Shown: positions 44,936 through 53,786, counted from the first letter of the stretch. The stretch: 64,000 nucleotides of DNA from Ilyomonas sp963790435 (GCA_963790435.1 CAWBOI010000002.1:310001-374000), one strand, 5' to 3'. The notes: generated from the letters alone by a model not told the origin. Made by a program: numbers and translations.

Positions 44936-45226
44936 TCAACCTCCGATTAGTACGGTAAAGCAACCTAAAATGATAGTTCCGCCATGCGCTGTCGGGTCGC
45001 CCATGCGGGCAGCCGGTTTGCCACCAATGAGCACCGATGAAGAACCGCTTACAATGGTGTCGGGCGGGCCTGCACAAGTACACAAATCACCTGCGCAGGC
45101 GGCAGGCAAGCCACCAATTAAAACGGTGGGTGCGCCCGGTGGTAAAACAGGACCGCCCACATGTGGAGAAGGTCCGTTGAACATGGGGCAAATGTGCATG
45201 TCGGATACTCTTGCGGCGAAAGGCAT
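44936..45226 (-). CDS. PAAR-repeat spike tip protein (Afp10-like)
   Basis: 96 residues with PAAR motifs: MPFAARVSDMHICPMFNGPSPH, PVLPPGAPTVLIGGLPAACAGD, and GKPAARMGDPTAHGGTI. Conserved Cys/His positions probably bind one metal ion at the cone tip. Caps the VgrG-like spike. Confidence 0.93.
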   Translation of the reverse strand: MPFAARVSDMHICPMFNGPSPHVGGPVLPPGAPTVLIGGLPAACAGDLCTCAGPPDTIVSGSSSVLIGGKPAARMGDPTAHGGTIILGCFTVLIGG

Positions 45227-45257
45227 ATCTATTTTTAATTGTTAATGGTTAATTGAG

Positions 45258-45470
45258 ATTGTCTGAACTGGGATAGATAGGATGTTTGGGATTTGTGAGA
45301 TGTTGATGAAGAGAGAAGTTTGGTTTTGCCAGAATAATCAATCTTCAATTTGCAATCTTTATCCTTATCCCAAACACCCCATTCATCTCATTCATCCAGT
45401 TCAGACAATTGCTCAATCATTTTCAGAACTTTTTGTGAATCCATCCGGGTGCAGACAATTGCCCGATTCA
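45258..45470. repeat. TCTGAACTGGGAT-family inverted repeat
   Basis: gattgtctgaactgggat at ~45258 is matched in inverse by 45397..45410 (cagttcagacaatt) with further similarity between the arms, and a degenerate third copy follows (45445..45462). The same family occurs at 48311 and 53636. Confidence 0.6.
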
Positions 45471-45482
45471 TTTCAGAACGTA

Positions 45483-45549
45483 CAAGTGTGCGACGCAACG
45501 AAAGACAAACCGGAGTTTCAAAAGCTCGTATCATAAAACTGTATTTTGT
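45483..45549. repeat. Dispersed repeat, copy 2
   Basis: About 65 bases similar to 27308..27369, sharing cggagtt-caaaagc and an identical cataaaactgtattttgt end, same orientation. Confidence 0.65.
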
Positions 45550-45596
45550 ATTTTTGTTTTTGCCCAAATTATAACCTCACTACTCACATCACTTGC

Positions 45597-47390
45597 TTAA
45601 TTTATCGTTACCAAACCTCCTTTTACTGCTGTTGTTCCCTGACCATTGATGGTTACCGAAGTAGCAGAAACCGTGGCACTGCTGCTGTCCGCACTAATTG
45701 AAGTGCTGCCTACGCTTACTGAAAAACTGGAAGAAGCACTTACCGTAATATTTTTCGCTTCTATCGTTAAATCGGTAGCGGCTTTCAAGCTCATAGCAGC
45801 CGCACTTTCGATGGTTACGGAAGAGGAATCCATCGTTATCGAATTGCCGTTTTCGTCTTCTAATTTCATCACGCCGTTTGCTTCACTGATGGTAACTTTT
45901 TTGCCGGCAGGCGTTTCTATTTTTAATGATTTATCAGCATCATTAAAAATCATTTTCATGCCGCTGCGTGTGATAAATCCTTTCTCGTCGTTTTGATCGG
46001 AAGCAGGCAATGGCGCAGGTTTCGCACTGCTGTTCAACATGCCCAGTACAACAGGATGCCGTGGGTCGTTGTTCAAAAAGGCAACGATCACCTCATCCCT
46101 GATTTCGGGACGAAAAAAAGAGCCTCTGTTGTTGCCTGCATCTAATGTGCTCACGCGGCACCAGATGCCATCTTCGTTTTCGCTGATGATAGGAAGCCTG
46201 ACACGAATTCTATCCCCGCTTTCAGGATCGTTTTCCAAAGCCGTTACAACGCCGATTTGCAAGCCACGCGCAGCAGGCAAAAGGCTGGTGGCCAAGGCCG
46301 TGGTTACATCGGGCTTATTAGCAAACAATTCATCGCTCAAGCCAAACTGAACATCGGTTTTCCAGGCACCGTTTACAATTTCTTGGCGAACGCCCGACAC
46401 GAATACTTTACCATTGAAACGCTCGCCTACGCCACCAATGTTGATGCAATCACCGGGTGCTATTTCACCATAACCACGAAACTTTGCGCGACCTCTGCAA
46501 CGCGAAAGGCGAGCCTTCTGTAAACGCGCATTGGCAAGGCTTTGCAGCTCGTCATCTTTCAATTGTTCACCTGCGAAAACATCATATTCAGCAGTGCTTA
46601 ACACATCACTTAAGTCGCTTGACGAGAGGTTTCCATTCTCCTCATAATTCGGTTCTTCCGCATCGGCGGATGTGATGGCTTGATTGGAATCGTCCCATGA
46701 AGCGGCTTTTAAATTTTGGTATTGATTTCGTGCATCCAGGTCGGCATCAAACTCAAGCATCGTGGCACCAAACACAGCATCTAACACGGCTTTGGGACTT
46801 AAATCAGGACTTTTTGCCGTCAATTTTCCTGCATCTACAAAACACAATTTACCATTGGCTTCCATGCGCGAAACAATAAAATCCCAATCGGTACTATCGT
46901 ATTGCACTAACGATTCAAGCTTCACCTTTGTATCTTCAATGTCATGTTGCAAATTGTACTCATCAATTATGCTTCCTGCGGCATCGCTGTCGGTAGTGTT
47001 GTAGAAGTATTTGTTTTTGCGTGAAATGGTCAGCTTCACCATTTTATCTCTGCAATCCAATATCAGCAGGGGCGAACGGTTGGTTCGGATTTGCAGACTA
47101 TGCTTCAGAATGATGCCTGCAAACAGGGAAGTTTCATCAGAATGATAACCCGCGGTGATTTCTATTTCTGCGCCTGGCTTGAAAGTATCTTCATTGCTGA
47201 TAGCGAAATCCTGCGCTGCGGCATCGCCATCGTATATCATTAGTTTTGCAAACGGAATGCGGTTCACTTCTTTTGCAATGCTGATGTTCGCAATCTGATA
47301 CTGCGAGCCGATAGCTTCACCATTTATCTTGATGGTGAACGTTACCAAATCGGTGTTTTGCGTACCTGGAAGTGATTGACTAAACAGCAT
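45597..47390 (-). CDS. VgrG-like spike protein (Afp8-like)
   Basis: 597 residues. The N-terminal half is of the phage late-control gpD / gp27 fold (KINGEAIGSQYQIANISIAKEVNRIPFAKLMIYDGD, STDWDFIVSRMEANGKLCFVD, GEIAPGDCINIGGVGERFNG). The gp5-OB-like part follows (GLQIGVVTALENDPESGDRIRVRLP, RRHPVVLG-type PRHPVVLGMLNSS). A C-terminal beta-helix of repeated VTIESAAAMSLKAATDLTIEAKNITV-like strands forms the trimeric spike. The piece is complete. 6 bases after the LysM gene. Confidence 0.92.
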   Translation of the reverse strand: MLFSQSLPGTQNTDLVTFTIKINGEAIGSQYQIANISIAKEVNRIPFAKLMIYDGDAAAQDFAISNEDTFKPGAEIEITAGYHSDETSLFAGIILKHSLQIRTNRSPLLILDCRDKMVKLTISRKNKYFYNTTDSDAAGSIIDEYNLQHDIEDTKVKLESLVQYDSTDWDFIVSRMEANGKLCFVDAGKLTAKSPDLSPKAVLDAVFGATMLEFDADLDARNQYQNLKAASWDDSNQAITSADAEEPNYEENGNLSSSDLSDVLSTAEYDVFAGEQLKDDELQSLANARLQKARLSRCRGRAKFRGYGEIAPGDCINIGGVGERFNGKVFVSGVRQEIVNGAWKTDVQFGLSDELFANKPDVTTALATSLLPAARGLQIGVVTALENDPESGDRIRVRLPIISENEDGIWCRVSTLDAGNNRGSFFRPEIRDEVIVAFLNNDPRHPVVLGMLNSSAKPAPLPASDQNDEKGFITRSGMKMIFNDADKSLKIETPAGKKVTISEANGVMKLEDENGNSITMDSSSVTIESAAAMSLKAATDLTIEAKNITVSASSSFSVSVGSTSISADSSSATVSATSVTINGQGTTAVKGGLVTIN

Positions 47391-47396
47391 TGTTAT

Positions 47397-48116
47397 CTAC
47401 TTTGCAATGGGTGGAAAAATGAGCTTTGTTCCTGGCTGAAGTTGTTTGAAATTGAGAAGCCCGTTGAACTGCGCAACCTGGTAATAATATTTACTATCGC
47501 CATATTCGCGATAGCAGAGCAAGGGTAATGTATCGCCTTGCATTACCGTTCTGATGTGCGATAAATCGGGAGATTTTCTGCCTTCTTTCGCAGCCAATGT
47601 TGCAGGGTCAATGGTGCTGTGAAACGTACAGTTCGCTTCGGCTCTTACCGGCGTTCCGTCGGGTGTAAACAACTTAAAGTTTACCGTCATGTTGGTAAGC
47701 TGGCAATTATAAATCAACGGTCCCCAGCGAAGTTGCACATAGCGTGGCGCGTGCGAATTGCCATCATAATTGTACACTACATTTTTAAACGAATTAAAAT
47801 CCTGCACCACGTCCGGCTTATCGGCCGGCAAGCCAGGCACAGCAAGACCGGATAACAAATTGTTCCCGCCTTTTTTTATTACACCACTGCCATCAAAAAC
47901 AAACTTGAAGGTCATGGTTTGTGCCGGGCGTTTGTTAAACGTGCGGATGCTTTCACTGGAGCCTTGTCCCGTGATGTCGTTGGTGTCTGTTCCATACGTG
48001 AGTGAGTACGATTCGGGATTGATTAATACGTCATACTCAACGCCCGGAATGGGGTTGCCAAACGTAGCATCGGGGTATGCCACCAGCTTCATTTTTTGCA
48101 GTGCGCCTAAAGCCAT
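47397..48116 (-). CDS. LysM-containing baseplate/tube-initiator protein (Afp7-like)
   Basis: 239 residues. MALGALQKMKLVAYPD with VEYDVLINPESYSLTYGTD is the conserved head of the CIS LysM protein, and RTVMQGDTLPLLCYREYGDSKYYYQVAQFNGLLNFKQLQPGTKLIFPP is a LysM domain near the C-terminus. Homologues link the tube to the hub (gp53-like). One base after the DUF5908 stop. Confidence 0.9.
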   Translation of the reverse strand: MALGALQKMKLVAYPDATFGNPIPGVEYDVLINPESYSLTYGTDTNDITGQGSSESIRTFNKRPAQTMTFKFVFDGSGVIKKGGNNLLSGLAVPGLPADKPDVVQDFNSFKNVVYNYDGNSHAPRYVQLRWGPLIYNCQLTNMTVNFKLFTPDGTPVRAEANCTFHSTIDPATLAAKEGRKSPDLSHIRTVMQGDTLPLLCYREYGDSKYYYQVAQFNGLLNFKQLQPGTKLIFPPIAK

Positions 48117-48117
48117 A

Positions 48118-48273
48118 TCAGCGTTGTTGTTTTTGTTGTAAAATATCGAGCACCTGTTCTACACACTGCGCAACAATGTCGTTTGTATTCGTTTGTTGCG
48201 ATGATGTATTGGTTGATGATGGTGTATCACTAATAGTGGTTGTAATTTGCAATTCGCGTATTTCAATCGGCAT
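48118..48273 (-). CDS. DUF5908 family mini-protein
   Basis: 51 residues, small enough to be missed. It begins MPIEIRELQITTTIS, has a Ser/Thr/Gln-rich disordered middle and ends IVAQCVEQVLDILQQKQQR. This head-linker-helix layout is that of DUF5908, a short family often found between tube and LysM genes in Bacteroidota eCIS loci. Function unknown; a chaperone or tube-baseplate connector is conceivable. The stop is one base before the LysM ATG, so translation is coupled. No clear Shine-Dalgarno sequence. Confidence 0.8.
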   Translation of the reverse strand: MPIEIRELQITTTISDTPSSTNTSSQQTNTNDIVAQCVEQVLDILQQKQQR

Positions 48274-48310
48274 GGTGTTATTGTTGATTGATTATTGTTA
48301 ATGGTTAATT

Positions 48311-48456
48311 GATTGTCTGAACTATGATGTATGAGATGATTGGGATAAATAGGATGTTGATGAAACATAAATGTTGTTGTAAAAACAAACCTCTGACTCC
48401 ATCAATATCCTTACAAATCCTGCATATCAAATTCATCCCAGTTCAGACAATTGCTC
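48311..48456. repeat. TCTGAACT-family inverted repeat in eCIS gap
   Basis: gattgtctgaact at 48311 and the inverse gttcagacaattgctc at 48441..48456 flank ~120 bases between the second tube gene and the DUF5908 gene. Close relative of the repeats at 45258 and 53636. Confidence 0.6.
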
Positions 48457-48522
48457 TTTTTGTTTTTGCCACTTTTTCTCTTCGCGTCTTTGCGCCCTCG
48501 CGGTAAAAAAAGCGTCTTCTTT

Positions 48523-49047
48523 TTACATCACTGAAATGCTTATGCTGGCACCAATTGCGCTTATTAAATTTGCGGCTGCACCAACAACTGCATCTGCTGC
48601 AGAAGATAGGTTGAGCGTTTTAAAATACTCATATCGCAACGTCAAGCCCTCAATTACAATTTGGCCGTTCTCGGCATTCAATCCACTGATGTCGTACTTA
48701 ATAGGATACGCGTTTACAACATACCATGAGCTGACCGGCAAATGGTTTTCATCCAACAACGAAATCAACAGATTGGTGGGTTGGTAATTGAAATTTTGCA
48801 CCGCATCCAGACACCATGCAGTAACGCCGGAAGCCAGTGTGTATCCGCGTTTCAGCACGAGGTCCTGATAAGAAGTTCTGCCTGGCAAGCGATGCACAAA
48901 ACGGTTCTCTCCACCTTCGTTGTAAGTATCAACATTTACTGTAACATTCAAGCCGGTTACTTCCTGGAAGCGAACATCATTGGGCAGTTGCGGAAATATT
49001 TCAAACACCACCAAAAAATGAAAACCTGTTAATGGATACTCAAACAT
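48523..49047 (-). CDS. eCIS tube protein 2 (Afp5/Afp1-like)
   Basis: 174 residues of the phage-tail-tube (TIGR02241-like) family: FEYPLTGFHFLVVFEIFPQLPNDVRFQEVTGLNV, then RLPGRTSYQDLVLKRGYTL and DISGLNAENGQIVIEGLTLRYEYF. Two Hcp-like tube genes in a row are normal in eCIS; one usually forms the first ring on the baseplate. Starts 2 bases after tube 1. Confidence 0.9.
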   Translation of the reverse strand: MFEYPLTGFHFLVVFEIFPQLPNDVRFQEVTGLNVTVNVDTYNEGGENRFVHRLPGRTSYQDLVLKRGYTLASGVTAWCLDAVQNFNYQPTNLLISLLDENHLPVSSWYVVNAYPIKYDISGLNAENGQIVIEGLTLRYEYFKTLNLSSAADAVVGAAANLISAIGASISISVM

Positions 49048-49049
49048 TA

Positions 49050-49481
49050 TTATTCGTTTTGAATGGTGAAGCCTTCATGCGCAAGGTCGAGCTGCTCGAT
49101 GGCTACATCGTTGCCATCGGCTTTTAAATCGGTGGATGTAATTTTTGTAGGCCACGCATTTTTCACTTTCCAAACAATCACGGGTGCCAGTGTTTCATCC
49201 AACAAACTAATGGTAATGTCGCGCCGCTCCACCGTGTTCATGTTGATGGTGTTGAACCAGTTATAAAACTCATTGTCCGATTTAAAAATGCCGCGTTTCA
49301 AAACGATGTTGCTGAACTTGCGTTGCCCGGGCATTTTGATTTTGTGATATTCAGGACTAGCGCCATCGCGGTATTCGATAACATCGTTGGTAATGTCGAG
49401 CCCGCTTACATCGGTGAAGCCAATGCGCGTGCCGCCCCAGTCAACCTGGAAGTGAAATTTGGGAAGTGGATAATTCGCCAT
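49050..49481 (-). CDS. eCIS tube protein 1 (main inner tube)
   Basis: 143 residues. YPLPKFHFQVDWGGTRIGFTDVSGLDI, MPGQRKFSNIVLKRGIFKSDNEFYNWF and ALEQLDLAHEGF-like ending identify the Hcp-like inner-tube fold. It probably makes up the repeated tube inside the sheath. 113 bases behind the sheath gene. Confidence 0.92.
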   Translation of the reverse strand: MANYPLPKFHFQVDWGGTRIGFTDVSGLDITNDVIEYRDGASPEYHKIKMPGQRKFSNIVLKRGIFKSDNEFYNWFNTINMNTVERRDITISLLDETLAPVIVWKVKNAWPTKITSTDLKADGNDVAIEQLDLAHEGFTIQNE

Positions 49482-49594
49482 GGTATGAATTGTTTTAGAA
49501 GATGAATGAAATGAGTACTTAAATCTTACAAGCTTTGCTGCTTTGCGCAGATGTTTTGTTTTGCCTGTGTTTATAAAATATACGCAAAAACAAA

Positions 49595-51052
49595 CTAAGC
49601 CTGTTGTTGTATCTGCGAGAAACGAAGAATGATAAACTCAGCCGGACGAACAGGTGCCATACCGATTTCAACAATCATTCTGCCGTTGAGAATATCATCA
49701 AATGTCATCGTTTGTCCCAGGCCAACTTTTACATAAAATGCCTGTTCTGGCTTCGAGCCTGCCAATGCGCCCAATCGCCACAAGTTGGTGAGATAATTTT
49801 CAATCATCGCGCGAATGCGAACCCATGTGTTGCCATCATTCGGTTCAAACACAAATTGCATGGCGGCTTTCTTTACTGATTCTTCTACCATGATATAAAA
49901 CCGCCGCACAGAAACATATCGGAAATCGTTGCTGTTGCCATCCAGCGTGCGTGCGCCCCACACTAAAATTCCCTTGCCTGTAAAAGCGCGGATAGCGTTA
50001 ATAGATTTGCCGGAAGTGGCATCAATATTTAAGTTTTGTTGCGAGTCGTCAGTAATGGTATCGGTCAATGCCTGCACACCAGTCAAACTTACATTGGCAG
50101 GTGCTTTCCATACGCCGCGCGTTGCATCAACTGTAGCCATTACGCCTGCAATGGTTGAGGAAGGAGATAAGGTTACACCCAAATTAGAAATGGCACTTTT
50201 CACCTGGTTATATACCACTTTGTTTTCATTGAATAATGCAGCCATTGTAGCAGATGTAATTTTAGCTGCGCCTGTGTTTCCGGCTGCTACCGAAACAGTG
50301 AGCGCAACGTTGGCTTCATCGTAAGCGTATGATAAAGTGGTAACCAAGTTGGGATAATAAGCCGCGCCATAATTCAAATTATTAGAGCCAATTCCATTGC
50401 GAAAATTTTGCGAATTGGCATCGGTGTTACCCCCATTGTCTAAAATATCAACAATGGTAAAACGGTCTTGCAACTTGGCGCACAAAGCCAACGCATTGTT
50501 GAACAAAGTATAATACGCTGCTGATGAAGCCAGCGGTATTCCCTGCGCATCAGGAAACACAATCAGCGTAGGTTCGTCCTGTGGTTCGATGGCAGCCAAA
50601 CCGCTTTCCAATGCGGTAGGATCCACAGTTCCGCCGCCGGCTGTATAAGTATTCACGCTTACAATATAGCAAGGTCCGCCACCATTCATAAAGTACATCT
50701 GCAACGCATAAAACATCGTGTATTTAGTAGATGGCGCAGCAGGTGTGCCGCTAAAAGCAGTTGTTACATTAGCACTTACCAAATTGCCAGCCGCATCATG
50801 TTGCTCAATAATGCTTGCCGTTAAGTTTTGTTCCAACGGAGCACTGCCATAAGTTTGTTGATACTCTAATAAAGAAGTGATACGGTTGGGTTTTAAATGC
50901 CACGAAACTCCTTTTATATCAGTATCAGTTTCGGTATAACCAATGAACGCAGGAATGGCGGTCGCCACTTGCGCAATGGATGGCGGGAACGAAGGAATTT
51001 CATTTACATAAACGCCCGGCGTTTTAATGTTGCTTTCGTTTATCTGTGACAT
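49595..51052 (-). CDS. Contractile tail sheath protein
   Basis: 485 residues. The N-terminus NIKTPGVYVNEIPSFPPSIAQVATAIPAFIGYTE and the C-terminal GKGILVWGARTLDGNSNDFRYVSVRRFYIMVEESVKKAAMQFVFEPND with LWRLGALAG and GMAPVRPAEFIILRFSQ are standard for eCIS sheaths. Only one sheath gene is present, in contrast to the several of Afp. Contraction of this polymer drives the tube through a membrane. Confidence 0.95.
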   Translation of the reverse strand: MSQINESNIKTPGVYVNEIPSFPPSIAQVATAIPAFIGYTETDTDIKGVSWHLKPNRITSLLEYQQTYGSAPLEQNLTASIIEQHDAAGNLVSANVTTAFSGTPAAPSTKYTMFYALQMYFMNGGGPCYIVSVNTYTAGGGTVDPTALESGLAAIEPQDEPTLIVFPDAQGIPLASSAAYYTLFNNALALCAKLQDRFTIVDILDNGGNTDANSQNFRNGIGSNNLNYGAAYYPNLVTTLSYAYDEANVALTVSVAAGNTGAAKITSATMAALFNENKVVYNQVKSAISNLGVTLSPSSTIAGVMATVDATRGVWKAPANVSLTGVQALTDTITDDSQQNLNIDATSGKSINAIRAFTGKGILVWGARTLDGNSNDFRYVSVRRFYIMVEESVKKAAMQFVFEPNDGNTWVRIRAMIENYLTNLWRLGALAGSKPEQAFYVKVGLGQTMTFDDILNGRMIVEIGMAPVRPAEFIILRFSQIQQQA

Positions 51053-51083
51053 GAGGTAATGGTTTTGAAATGAATGGTTGTAT

Positions 51084-52235
51084 CTAATAGTTAATAAAAA
51101 TTTCAGAGCAATTATAAACCTCTATTCCCGCGCTAATCTTTGTTACTCGCTGTGGGCTGGGGCACGCGATGGGCGTGTATTCCAGCACACCCGCATTCAG
51201 TTGTAAATTCAGCGGCGTTTCACTTAACGGAATAGGCGATAATGACAACACCGTGTGCGGTGCGGGTGCCGAAAAATGATACACATTCGCATGATCACTT
51301 ACCGTTGCATTCGCGCTGGTGAACGAGTATTTCCATATCGTAGCACGATTTAAAAATTGGAGCGAATACAAAGGCGATAACAGCTTTGTTCCGTTCAGTA
51401 TTTTATAGCCATCCGGCAATGTGCTTTCGTTGTATAAATCAATCACGGCAAAGGCTTGTGCCATTTGCAGTTCGTCGTTGATATAAACGGTTTGTTCTGC
51501 ATCGCTGTTTACTTTCACTTTGTATTTTCCTGGCGGCAGTGAAGCAAGGTTTAATGAAAAGGAAGAAACGGCTGATGCAAATGAAAATGTTTGATTGTGG
51601 ACCAATGCCGTGTAATCTTTTGTTGTTGCATCAAAGCCATGTACCTGCACCGTTGCACTCGTTTGTGGTGATGAAAAAGTGTAGGTAGAAACGGATGGTA
51701 ACAGGGGTAATAAATCATTGTTTGAAAGATAACGGTTGGCATCAATTTCCATCCAGTCGTTACCGGCAACAGGCGTTATGTTTGTTAATGTATGTAACGC
51801 GCGAAACACAGTGCCAGCGGGGTCTATGGCTACATCATCCGGTGCATAAGTGGTTGCACTGTTGTAAAGCGTGGGCAATGATAAAAAGTTCTTGCCATTG
51901 CTCTTATTATTAATGCGATTGGTAAAATAATAAACACTGTTTTGCGGAAAAAGGGAAGGTAAATTTGTGTAATTCCAAAACAAGGGATTGTTCAGTTGAA
52001 GATAAAAAGTAAACCTTGTGCCATCAGCCGGAACAATGGAAACATTGCCACTTGCATCGGTTCCAATGCCAACGTATAATTGGTTGCCGTTTTGTTTTGC
52101 CACTATTTTATAACCTTGTAAAAGATCGCTCGTTTGTGCGGATGGCGTGATGGTAAAATCGTTGCATCTGCCGTTTGCAAAAAACTTGTGCAGCAACTCA
52201 ATTGAGAACAATAAATTGTAGTTGATGCTTGTCAT
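51084..52235 (-). CDS. Unknown protein between cap and sheath genes of eCIS
   Basis: 383 residues with no recognised family. It begins MTSINYNLLFSIELLHKFFANGRCNDFTITPS, is beta-rich, and ends with a compact C-terminal region (KISAGIEVYNCSEIFINY). The ATG overlaps the upstream DUF4255 stop by four bases, and the sheath starts 31 bases later, so it belongs to the structural operon. Position suggests a collar/cap or sheath-end component, but this is inference only. Confidence 0.6.
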   Translation of the reverse strand: MTSINYNLLFSIELLHKFFANGRCNDFTITPSAQTSDLLQGYKIVAKQNGNQLYVGIGTDASGNVSIVPADGTRFTFYLQLNNPLFWNYTNLPSLFPQNSVYYFTNRINNKSNGKNFLSLPTLYNSATTYAPDDVAIDPAGTVFRALHTLTNITPVAGNDWMEIDANRYLSNNDLLPLLPSVSTYTFSSPQTSATVQVHGFDATTKDYTALVHNQTFSFASAVSSFSLNLASLPPGKYKVKVNSDAEQTVYINDELQMAQAFAVIDLYNESTLPDGYKILNGTKLLSPLYSLQFLNRATIWKYSFTSANATVSDHANVYHFSAPAPHTVLSLSPIPLSETPLNLQLNAGVLEYTPIACPSPQRVTKISAGIEVYNCSEIFINY

Positions 52236-52825
52236 TGCTGCACAATTTTGTTGTTCATGTTGATGGTAGTAATCAATCCTGCATCGCCTTGCGCAAAGTT
52301 TTCGCTGATGGTTATCATCCGCATTTTATACATCACCGAAGGCAAATATTTGGAACCCAACACGCCCCACAGGTTATTTACATCTGAAAGCGATAACGTG
52401 TATAAATCCAAAATCAATTGTTCAACACCGGCGGGCATTGCAGGTGATGTGAGTGGTGTAAAAACATTTTGCTGTTGAAAGAATTGGATGATAAACGAAA
52501 GCCGTTTCAATGCTTCAGTGTAAGAAGGCAACTGCACCGAAAACAACAAAAACAAATTGAGATGAATTTCTGGGTTTTGATAAATGATATTCCTGTCTTT
52601 CCGTATGAAATTATCATTCGATTTGCTGATGCGGTCTTCTTCAATATTCGTAAGTGTAAGAAAGGCGGCCGCATTGTTATCTCCGTTAGTCGCATTGCCG
52701 GAGTCGCTGTTTAGCTGCGATACATTGTATAAAACAATAGCGTTGCTGCCCGGCGCAAGGTCAAGCTTCATGATGAGATAGTTGTTAATCTCGCGGCACA
52801 GAAAATCAAGCGTGAGATGGATCAT
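52232..52825 (-). CDS. DUF4255 cap/terminator protein (Afp16/PVC16-like)
   Basis: 197 residues. IHLTLDFLCREINNYLIMKLDLAPGSNAIVLYNVSQL, LTLTNIEEDRISKSNDNF, NPEIHLNLFLLFSVQLPSYTEALKRLSFIIQFFQQQNVFTP and the SLSDVNNLWGVLGSKYLPSVMYKMRMITI ending match the DUF4255/Pvc16 N-terminal family, which caps the tube and ends sheath growth. It is the first gene of the locus. A gene-free stretch lies upstream. Confidence 0.88.
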   Translation of the reverse strand: MIHLTLDFLCREINNYLIMKLDLAPGSNAIVLYNVSQLNSDSGNATNGDNNAAAFLTLTNIEEDRISKSNDNFIRKDRNIIYQNPEIHLNLFLLFSVQLPSYTEALKRLSFIIQFFQQQNVFTPLTSPAMPAGVEQLILDLYTLSLSDVNNLWGVLGSKYLPSVMYKMRMITISENFAQGDAGLITTINMNNKIVQQ

Positions 52826-53233
52826 GATACGATTCCATTTTGTGCGATGAAGGAACAGGAATAAACGATAAAAGCAATCTTACTAAAACGTGCGTGTATC
52901 CGGTCTGTTGGTTTGTAGTCGTGTTTACATAAAAAGAAGAAACACAACTTTTCGATTTTTGTTTTTGCACAAAAAATGAAAGAGCGAAAACAAATCGCCT
53001 TTGTTTTTGGCAAGTAACAAGCGATGTGATAGATGAACGATGCTGCTGAAAATATCCTGCAAATCTTCTCTTTACTACATAAATGGAAACTTCGGATTCA
53101 CTGGGAGAAGAAATGATTGTTTAACAAAGAGTGAGTGCAAGGTAGCAGGTTTATAGAAACTATTAAAAAAATATTTGATGAAGAGAAAGCATTGGTTTTG
53201 CTGTAAAAACAAATCCTGCTTTTTAGCACACTA
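52826..53233. other. Gap upstream of the eCIS locus
   Basis: About 400 bases without a convincing gene. It must contain the main eCIS promoter if the locus is driven from its 5' end, but I see no clear TAnnTTTG box on the minus strand. A motif copy occurs at 52958..52968, next to a weak hairpin. Confidence 0.4.
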
Positions 53234-53569
53234 TTATTTTTGTTTTTTATTTCCCAGTACCAACTGGTAAGAATCGGAAATAAATTGTTGCAATTGCTTC
53301 GCAGAAAGAACGCCATCTACAACAATTGTATTCCAGTGTTTTTTATTCATGTGATAACCGGGCAAAACCGTATCGGGATATTGCTCGCGCAACTCAACTG
53401 CTGCATCAGGATTGCATTTGACATTAAACGTAAGTGGAGAAGCATCAAGTGACAGCAGCAAAAACATTTTGTTGACTACTTTAAACACCAGATTATCAGG
53501 ACCGAAAGGAAGCGTTTCTTCCACATCGGGCAAGCTCAAAGCGAAGCTGCGTATGGTTTCTACATTCAT
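53234..53569 (-). CDS. MmcQ/YjbR family DNA-binding-like protein
   Basis: 111 residues. MNVETIRSFALSLPDVEETLPFGPDNLVFKVVNKMFLLLSL and PGYHMNKKHWNTIVVDG with SYQLVL are typical of the YjbR/MmcQ (CyaY-like fold) family. Function unclear. Confidence 0.88.
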   Translation of the reverse strand: MNVETIRSFALSLPDVEETLPFGPDNLVFKVVNKMFLLLSLDASPLTFNVKCNPDAAVELREQYPDTVLPGYHMNKKHWNTIVVDGVLSAKQLQQFISDSYQLVLGNKKQK

Positions 53570-53599
53570 GATGATTGTATGAACTGGGATGGAAATAGA

Positions 53600-53779
53600 A
53601 CACGGATGACACAGATTTCATGCACGGAGTTCCAGGATTGTCTGAACTGGGATGAATGAGATGTTTGGGATTGTGGGATATGGATATATAACAAGTTTGG
53701 TTTTGCCATAATATTCAATCTTACATCTTAAATATTCAATCCAAAACATCCGTGCACGAAGTCCGTGTCATCCGTGTTC
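53600..53779. repeat. Inverted repeats between MmcQ and korA
   Basis: aacacggatgacac at 53600 pairs with gtgtcatccgtgtt at 53765..53778, and a TCTGAACTGGGAT copy starts at 53639. No gene. Confidence 0.6.
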
Positions 53780-53786
53780 TGTTTTC

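Larger units (their letters stand above)
45227..45596. other. 370-base gap with repeats inside the eCIS locus
   Basis: No gene. Contains the inverted TCTGAACTGGGAT repeats (45258..45293 and 45366..45410) with a third partial copy to ~45470, the dispersed repeat at 45483..45549, and motif copies at 45319 and 45553. It separates the spike gene from the PAAR-baseplate block, so the downstream genes may have their own promoter here; no clear TAnnTTTG box was found. Confidence 0.6.

Noticed and set aside
52507..52781. Plus-strand or alternate-frame proteins over the cap gene
   Set aside because: They overlap a well-supported DUF4255 gene and show no family features.
27370..52825. Prophage or type VI secretion system
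   Set aside because: No capsid, portal, terminase, lysis or integrase genes, and no TssJLM or ClpV; the ATPase, LysM and DUF4255 proteins are those of eCIS.
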